Positions 15,777-19,133 of a stretch of DNA of 19,133 nucleotides are shown in pieces. Origin of the DNA: an uncultured Collinsella sp. (GTDB taxonomy: Bacteria > Actinomycetota > Coriobacteriia > Coriobacteriales > Coriobacteriaceae); contig CATVTM010000040.1 of the NCBI GenBank assembly GCA_958346935.1, forward strand, positions 1 to 19,133, in the 5' to 3' direction. Below the pieces are notes generated by a model that saw only the letters and a program-made list of their open reading frames with translations, was not told the origin of the DNA and did not search any database. A program made the position numbers and the translations under genes. Numbering within the stretch: the first letter of the stretch is position 1; every line of letters starts with the position of its first letter.

Positions 15777-16880
15777 GTGAGCGCCACAGCATTCCATAAT
15801 CCGTTTCGTCCCACTGCCGGCGCTGAGCCTCCGCGCATAATTGGCCGTGACGATATCGCTCTTGAGTTTACCGAGAGCTTGAATGCGGGAATTGGTGCAC
15901 CTGCGAGGCTCATGCGCATTGCTGGACCGAGGGGCTCCGGAAAAACTGTTTTGCTCTGCGATCTTAGGGATCGTGCTCGAGAGCTTGGATGGAAGACCGC
16001 TATTGTCTCTGCTGGCCCTGACCTATTGCTGGACTTGCGGGATCAGGTTGCTGATTCTTCCCTTTCGACCAATGCTTCGGTCGGCGTAAACGCCGGCTTT
16101 GTTTCCGCGAAAGTTGACGTTGCGCCCAAAGAGCCGAGCCTTAGAAAGTTACTGAGTTCGGCAGCGAAGTCATCCAAGGGTCTTTTTATTGCCATCGATG
16201 AAGTTCAGGACGCTCCGATTGACGATATGCGTGTCATTGCGTCTACGGTTCAGCTTTTGATAGGGGAAAAAGTAGATATCGCACTTGCCTTTGCCGGGTT
16301 ACCCGCCGGTGTTATGGATCTTATTAACGGCAAGGCGCTTACGTTCTTGCGTCGTGCCCTCCCCGAAGATCTGGCGCCTATCAACCAGGTGGAGGTAGCG
16401 CTCTCTATGGGCGATAGCTTTGTCGCTACTGGCTTGACCATAGAGGACAATCTCCTGTCGAGAGCCGCTAAGGCCACTAAGGGCTATGCCTATCTGGTGC
16501 AGCTGGTCGGTTATTCCATTTGGCAGCGCGCCAACTTGCATCGTGTCAAAAGTGCCATTGTGAGCGAGCGCGACGTCACTGAAGGCATTGCGCTGGCAGA
16601 GGCTCGTTTTCACGATGTTGTTCACGAGCCCGCGATTTCGGGACTGGGGCTCAACGATTTCAAATACCTTTTGGCCATGTGCGAGGATAAACAACAGTCC
16701 AAATCATCCGAGATTGCTAAGCGCATGGGTAAAAAGACCAATGAGATCAGCTCTATTAGGGCCAAATTGCTACAAAGAGAGGTTATTCAGGCACCACAGA
16801 GGGGTTACGTTCAGTTTGCCGTGCCGGACCTAGATATCTATCTACGAGAGAACGCCGAGGAGATTCTCGAACGGTTCTAG
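15777..16880 (+). CDS. AAA+ family ATP-binding protein, Orc1/Cdc6-like, with C-terminal winged helix
   Basis: A 367-residue orphan ATPase. It opens with NPFRP...PRIIGRDD (8-26), the usual IGR lead-in of archaeal-type AAA+ ATPases. Walker A is GPRGSGKT (50-57) and Walker B is LFIAIDEVQD (136-145). A sensor-1-like strand IALAFAGLP follows, then a helical lid. Residues about 290-350 (SEIAKRMGKKTNEISSIRAKLLQREVI) are a probable winged helix for DNA binding. The start is GTG, with AGAAAGG before it. Such stand-alone ATPases are common in Actinomycetota, often beside mobile or defence genes, and their role is not established. A/T-ending codons are commoner than in the glycosyltransferases. It lies between the intact and broken copies of the glycosyltransferase 3' end, so it is probably acquired. 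Confidence 0.82.
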   Translation: MSATAFHNPFRPTAGAEPPRIIGRDDIALEFTESLNAGIGAPARLMRIAGPRGSGKTVLLCDLRDRARELGWKTAIVSAGPDLLLDLRDQVADSSLSTNASVGVNAGFVSAKVDVAPKEPSLRKLLSSAAKSSKGLFIAIDEVQDAPIDDMRVIASTVQLLIGEKVDIALAFAGLPAGVMDLINGKALTFLRRALPEDLAPINQVEVALSMGDSFVATGLTIEDNLLSRAAKATKGYAYLVQLVGYSIWQRANLHRVKSAIVSERDVTEGIALAEARFHDVVHEPAISGLGLNDFKYLLAMCEDKQQSKSSEIAKRMGKKTNEISSIRAKLLQREVIQAPQRGYVQFAVPDLDIYLRENAEEILERF

Positions 16881-16940
16881 GTCGAGTGAGGGCGACGTAA
16901 TATTCTTTAAGACTGCTATCAGCGTCGATTGCCATATCGG

Positions 16941-17155
16941 GGGAGGCGGGCTACCGCACCATCTTTACGCCCTATGCCGAGCTGTACCACTACGAGTTTA
17001 CCTCGCGCGGTAGGGAAGAGGCCAACGAGGAAAAGCTGCGCCGATGGAAGCGCGAGCAGGCACTGTTCATGCAACGCTGACCGGAGTTCTTCCTTGATGG
17101 CGACCCCTGGCTCGGGCCAAACCTATCTGCCGAGAGCGAGTATTTCTCGGTCTAG
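16941..17155 (+). pseudogene. Broken, diverged copy of the 3' end of the large glycosyltransferase
   Basis: This encodes the last 71 residues of a glycosyltransferase like that at 13080, beginning EAGYRTIFTPYAELYHYEF and ending SAESEYFSV-stop, with no start of its own. Against the intact gene, a Trp codon has become TGA at 17078-17080. Nearly all other changes are silent, apart from an Asn-to-Asp and an Asp-to-Ala. The divergence therefore built up mostly while the sequence was still a working gene, as in an allele from another strain, and the nonsense change is recent. The TAG ending it (17153-17155) overlaps the stop codon of the opposing gene. Confidence 0.9.
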
Positions 17156-18129
17156 TTCGAAGTGATGCCAAGATCCGGCAAAGTATCCTCAAGAGCCGCA
17201 AGGGCGGTGGGATTCAAATATTCCTCGTTCAAGTGGCTCTTGTCATAGTGAAAACGTGTGTCTCGTGAGCATTCGACGAGTTCTGCGGTAAAGAACTTCT
17301 CCCAGCTAAAGAACCTTGAGCTTTCGATGTGTTCAGCGGGATTAAGCAGCATCTCCTTAATGTGTTTGCTGTTGAATAATCCCGAATTCAACACGAGCCA
17401 TTCAAACGATTCCGGCAGGAATAGTTTGATGTTCTTTCGGCGCAATAGCGCAGTTGCTTCCGCAATTTCAGGTCCAAAGGCGGCACCGTCGGCGATTACA
17501 AGGATCTCGTTTTCCGGTGCGTCCATAATGCAGTTGCAGATATTTGATTTCCCGCCTGCGCTGATACACCGAATGTCGCTCTTTTTGCATAGCAAACTGA
17601 AGAACTCGTAGCCCGAATTTGAGTCTTCAACGATGACAAGCTCTGGCCTCTCACCTCTAAATTTACTATCACCGTAAATGCGATATGTAGAGGTGTAGAC
17701 ACGAGAATATACGGGATACTTCGTCGTGGTCCGGTTGGTGTTCTTTAGACCGTAAATTTCATCAACGCTATAGGGCAGTTGATGTAACGACTCTCTGGCA
17801 ACGATTACGAAATAGTTCGAGCTATGCTTCGCTTCATGGGCAAATTCTTCTGTTCGAACAAAAGCGTTGCCTTCATCAATAAAAACGATGCTGTTGGAAA
17901 TCTCCTGGAGATCTCTGCGCCAATACTTTCCAGTTATTGTCTTGCAGGGCACTTTGCAACTAACTGTTACGCCGCTTTGTGCTCCTAATTCTTCGTGAGC
18001 GGCCACCATATCGAGCAACGTCGTTTTGCCTGTAGCACTGTTGCCTTGAATGATAGTCAGGTTTCTATTGATGGTCAGTTTAAACTGAACTCGGTTGTTT
18101 TGAATAACTACCCCGTATGATCCGCGCAT
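17152..18129 (-). CDS. P-loop ATPase with TOPRIM-like domain (partner of the DUF4869-type protein)
   Basis: A 325-residue cytosolic protein. The N-terminal half is a compact P-loop domain: LTIIQGNSATGKTTLL (Walker A 29-36) and SIVFIDEGNAF (Walker B Asp85-Glu86), then YFVIVARESL. No ABC signature was seen, so it is not a full SMC/ABC ATPase. The second half resembles a TOPRIM fold as in OLD-type nucleases: LVIVEDSNSGYEFF (Glu168), ISAGGKSNI (190-197) and ILVIADGAAFG (Asp214). The second acid of the usual DxD is Ala216, so metal binding may be altered. A C-terminal stretch LPESFEWLVL...SWEKFF follows. Its ATG overlaps the upstream gene's stop by one base (TGATG), so translation is coupled. The gene is AT-richer than its surroundings. 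A nuclease or nucleotide-sensing role is inferred only. Confidence 0.75.
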   Translation of the reverse strand: MRGSYGVVIQNNRVQFKLTINRNLTIIQGNSATGKTTLLDMVAAHEELGAQSGVTVSCKVPCKTITGKYWRRDLQEISNSIVFIDEGNAFVRTEEFAHEAKHSSNYFVIVARESLHQLPYSVDEIYGLKNTNRTTTKYPVYSRVYTSTYRIYGDSKFRGERPELVIVEDSNSGYEFFSLLCKKSDIRCISAGGKSNICNCIMDAPENEILVIADGAAFGPEIAEATALLRRKNIKLFLPESFEWLVLNSGLFNSKHIKEMLLNPAEHIESSRFFSWEKFFTAELVECSRDTRFHYDKSHLNEEYLNPTALAALEDTLPDLGITSN

Positions 18130-18578
18130 CAGGAATTCTCCCTAAGGCATTTTCCAGCTATGGGGACAAGGTCGAACATCGTGTGGACTACATCGCCCGT
18201 GTTTGCAATGGTCGCCGTGAATTTGCCGTTTCCAAAATCCAGCAAATGATAGAGATTGATTGTTAGATCCTTTTGAGCAGCGATTCTTAAAATCCAGTAA
18301 GCACAATTGTCACCACAGTTAGAGGCGTTATATACGTTTTGCGGCATGAAGTACATAAGCAGCAGTGTTTTGGTGCCGCTCGAGAGCTTCTCAGGAGGGA
18401 TGATGCCGAGGATCTTAGTGTCGATTGCGTTGGGCCCCACCACGGTGCCCTTATCGATGGATTTGATGATCCTTTGAGCAAAGACATCTTGAAACCACTG
18501 GGGCGAATAGACGTTATTGAAGTAAACCGACGTATTGTAGATAACGTTTTCCATATCACCATAGTGAATTGTTAACAC
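18129..18578 (-). CDS. DUF4869-type protein
   Basis: A 149-residue protein that I recognise from memory as the DUF4869 family, whose function is unknown. It shows the family's opening LTIHYGDMENVIYNTSVYF (2-20), GPNAID (48-53), LGIIPPEKLSSGTKTLLLM (57-75), the cysteine motif NASNCGDNCA (84-93), LTINLYHLLDFG (105-116) and NTGDVVH (126-132). The GTG at 18578 is chosen because AAGGGA lies five bases before it and homologues I remember begin at this point; upstream ATGs up to 18680 would run over the promoter. It is first in a two-gene unit with the P-loop/TOPRIM-like gene, joined by a TGATG overlap. It has no signal peptide or membrane helix, so is cytosolic. Cys88 and Cys92 could bind metal or act in redox chemistry (speculative). 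Confidence 0.8.
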   Translation of the reverse strand: MLTIHYGDMENVIYNTSVYFNNVYSPQWFQDVFAQRIIKSIDKGTVVGPNAIDTKILGIIPPEKLSSGTKTLLLMYFMPQNVYNASNCGDNCAYWILRIAAQKDLTINLYHLLDFGNGKFTATIANTGDVVHTMFDLVPIAGKCLRENS

Positions 18579-18620
18579 GTTGGTCCCTTCGGGTTGCAGG
18601 TTTGGTGTTCGGTGAAATTG

Positions 18621-18678
18621 ATTATATCGCAGCATACGAGGGGGCATTATTGGCCTGTTGTGTATGTGATTAATGCCC
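18621..18678 (-). promoter_or_regulatory. Promoter of the DUF4869 module with inverted repeat over the -35 region
   Basis: On the minus strand a consensus TATAAT (18626-18621) lies 42 bp before the GTG start. The hexamer 17 bp upstream is a poor -35 (taatgc, 18649-18644). It lies inside one arm of a perfect 8-bp inverted repeat: gggcatta (18642-18649) and taatgccc (18671-18678), 21 bp between arms. A regulator bound here would contact the polymerase site directly. No regulator gene is seen in the module. Confidence 0.55.
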
Positions 18679-18850
18679 ATGGCGTGTTTTATCGGAAGTG
18701 TTTAGTTCGATTGTCTTGTACTTGAGTTGCTTTAAAAGCCTGCGTTCTAGATAAAACTTTTTGTGCCTTGCTCCGTGTGGCGGCGCGTAAACGCTGTGCT
18801 GTGCTTGGGCAGGTAAAAGTCCAAGACGATTAGATATCCGAGAAGATATC

Positions 18851-18889
18851 GAGCCCGCGCCGGGGAGAAAAGGTGAGTCCGCGCCGGGG
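18851..18889. repeat. Two 15-bp direct repeats, 24-bp period
   Basis: gagcccgcgccgggg (18851-18865) and gagtccgcgccgggg (18875-18889) differ at one base. They are very G/C-rich within an otherwise mixed region and start exactly two DNA turns plus about 3 bp apart. This could be a pair of binding sites or a remnant of a longer array. Confidence 0.6.
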
Positions 18890-19064
18890 GACTTTAATTC
18901 CGGCGACAATTAGGTTTCCATGAGGATACCGCGGCTGACAGCCAGCAGAAAACCGCCTTATACGATTCTTCCGCTTGCCGCGTGCTTAAAGGATTTACGT
19001 CGAATTTAATTTCGCGGGCGGTGAGCCTGTTTATAGACAATGTCGCGAACTATAGACGGGTGCC

Positions 19065-19129
19065 TTGGGGGTATTGCAGCTTGGCTCCCGTCCCCCCAAT
19101 CTAGTAGACTTGGAAACCGTTGCTAGATT
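19065..19129. repeat. Two adjacent inverted repeats at the window edge
   Basis: ttggggg (19065-19071) pairs with cccccaa (19093-19099), and aatctag (19098-19104) pairs with ctagatt (19123-19129). The stems share two bases, so they are mutually exclusive in RNA, as in a leader or attenuator. The window ends four bases later, so the gene they would serve is not visible. Confidence 0.4.
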
Positions 19130-19133
19130 AGGG

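Larger units (their letters stand above)
18579..19133. other. Non-coding stretch with repeats at the right end
   Basis: About 555 bp with no gene I can support. From the left it holds the promoter and dyad of the DUF4869 module, then about 150 bp of A/T-richer sequence without visible features, and two GATATC sites 12 bp apart (18833, 18845). A direct repeat (18851-18889), TATAGAC twice (19032, 19051) and two hairpins (19065-19129) follow. A minus-strand open frame at 18670-18909 is judged spurious. No tRNA cloverleaf could be built from the last 80 bases. Confidence 0.5.

Noticed and set aside
15352..17155. Insertion sequence or integron bounded by the 215-bp repeats
   Set aside because: No transposase, integrase, terminal inverted repeats or att-like core found; the repeats are coding sequence with mainly silent divergence.
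16929..17165. Plus-strand open frame of 78 codons over the glycosyltransferase remnant
   Set aside because: It reads the remnant in a shifted frame; the meaningful frame carries the TGA at 17078-17080.
18670..18909. Minus-strand open frame of 79 codons
   Set aside because: No ribosome binding site, no family resemblance, and it runs through the direct repeats and up to the dyad of the DUF4869 promoter.
19050..19133. Possible tRNA-Ser at the window edge (cttggaaac anticodon-loop-like sequence)
   Set aside because: The bases flanking the loop do not pair as an anticodon stem and no D-arm or acceptor stem could be placed.
1..19133. CRISPR array
   Set aside because: No set of regularly spaced identical repeats with unique spacers; the only near-regular repeats (18851-18889) are two copies of 15 bp.

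Overview
The window looks like chromosomal DNA from a high-GC Gram-positive of the class Coriobacteriia, most like the gut genus Collinsella. This is inference. It rests on G/C-rich third codon positions in most genes, strong G-rich ribosome binding sites, several TTG/GTG starts, a SUF iron-sulfur operon, an MPKTG-type sortase anchor and a Coriobacteria-style AAA-ATPase-like/PD-(D/E)XK protein.

Region 1 (1-3450). sufC-sufB run leftward, with sufB cut by the window edge. Facing away from them is an Rrf2-family regulator with three cysteines placed like those of IscR-type Fe-S sensors. Two near-identical 29-bp dyads (gggaca-N4-aacc-t-ggtt-N4-tgtccc layout) lie just before the regulator. Only 8 bp after it comes a MntA/HepT-like nucleotidyltransferase/HEPN pair, with the GSx10DxD and Rx4HxY motifs intact.

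Region 2 (3451-7356). A secreted, sortase-anchored protein has a possibly lysozyme-like N-domain, a long acidic Ser/Asp linker and an MPKTG signal, and is closed by a clear terminator. It is followed by an AAA-ATPase-like/PDDEXK_9-type protein whose ATPase and nuclease motifs both look eroded.

Region 3 (7381-15566). This is a cell-surface polysaccharide block. One family 2 glycosyltransferase is on the minus strand. Five are on the plus strand, arranged as a duplicated two-gene unit (A1-B1-A2-B2) followed by an 828-residue protein with two GT2 domains. They probably build a surface glycan; the product cannot be deduced.

Region 4 (15567-19133). This is a more AT-rich accessory segment behind the last glycosyltransferase. 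It holds an Orc1/Cdc6-like AAA+ ATPase preceded by a cluster of CGATA boxes, then a 215-bp diverged copy of the 3' end of the large glycosyltransferase with a nonsense mutation. Next, on the minus strand, is a translationally coupled two-gene module: a DUF4869-type protein and a P-loop ATPase with a TOPRIM-like half. A promoter with a consensus -10 box and an inverted repeat over its -35 region precedes that module. The last 550 bp carry no convincing gene but have several repeats. The DUF4869/P-loop-TOPRIM pair, sitting at a recombination scar beside another orphan ATPase, is the best candidate here for an undescribed defence-like or signalling system.
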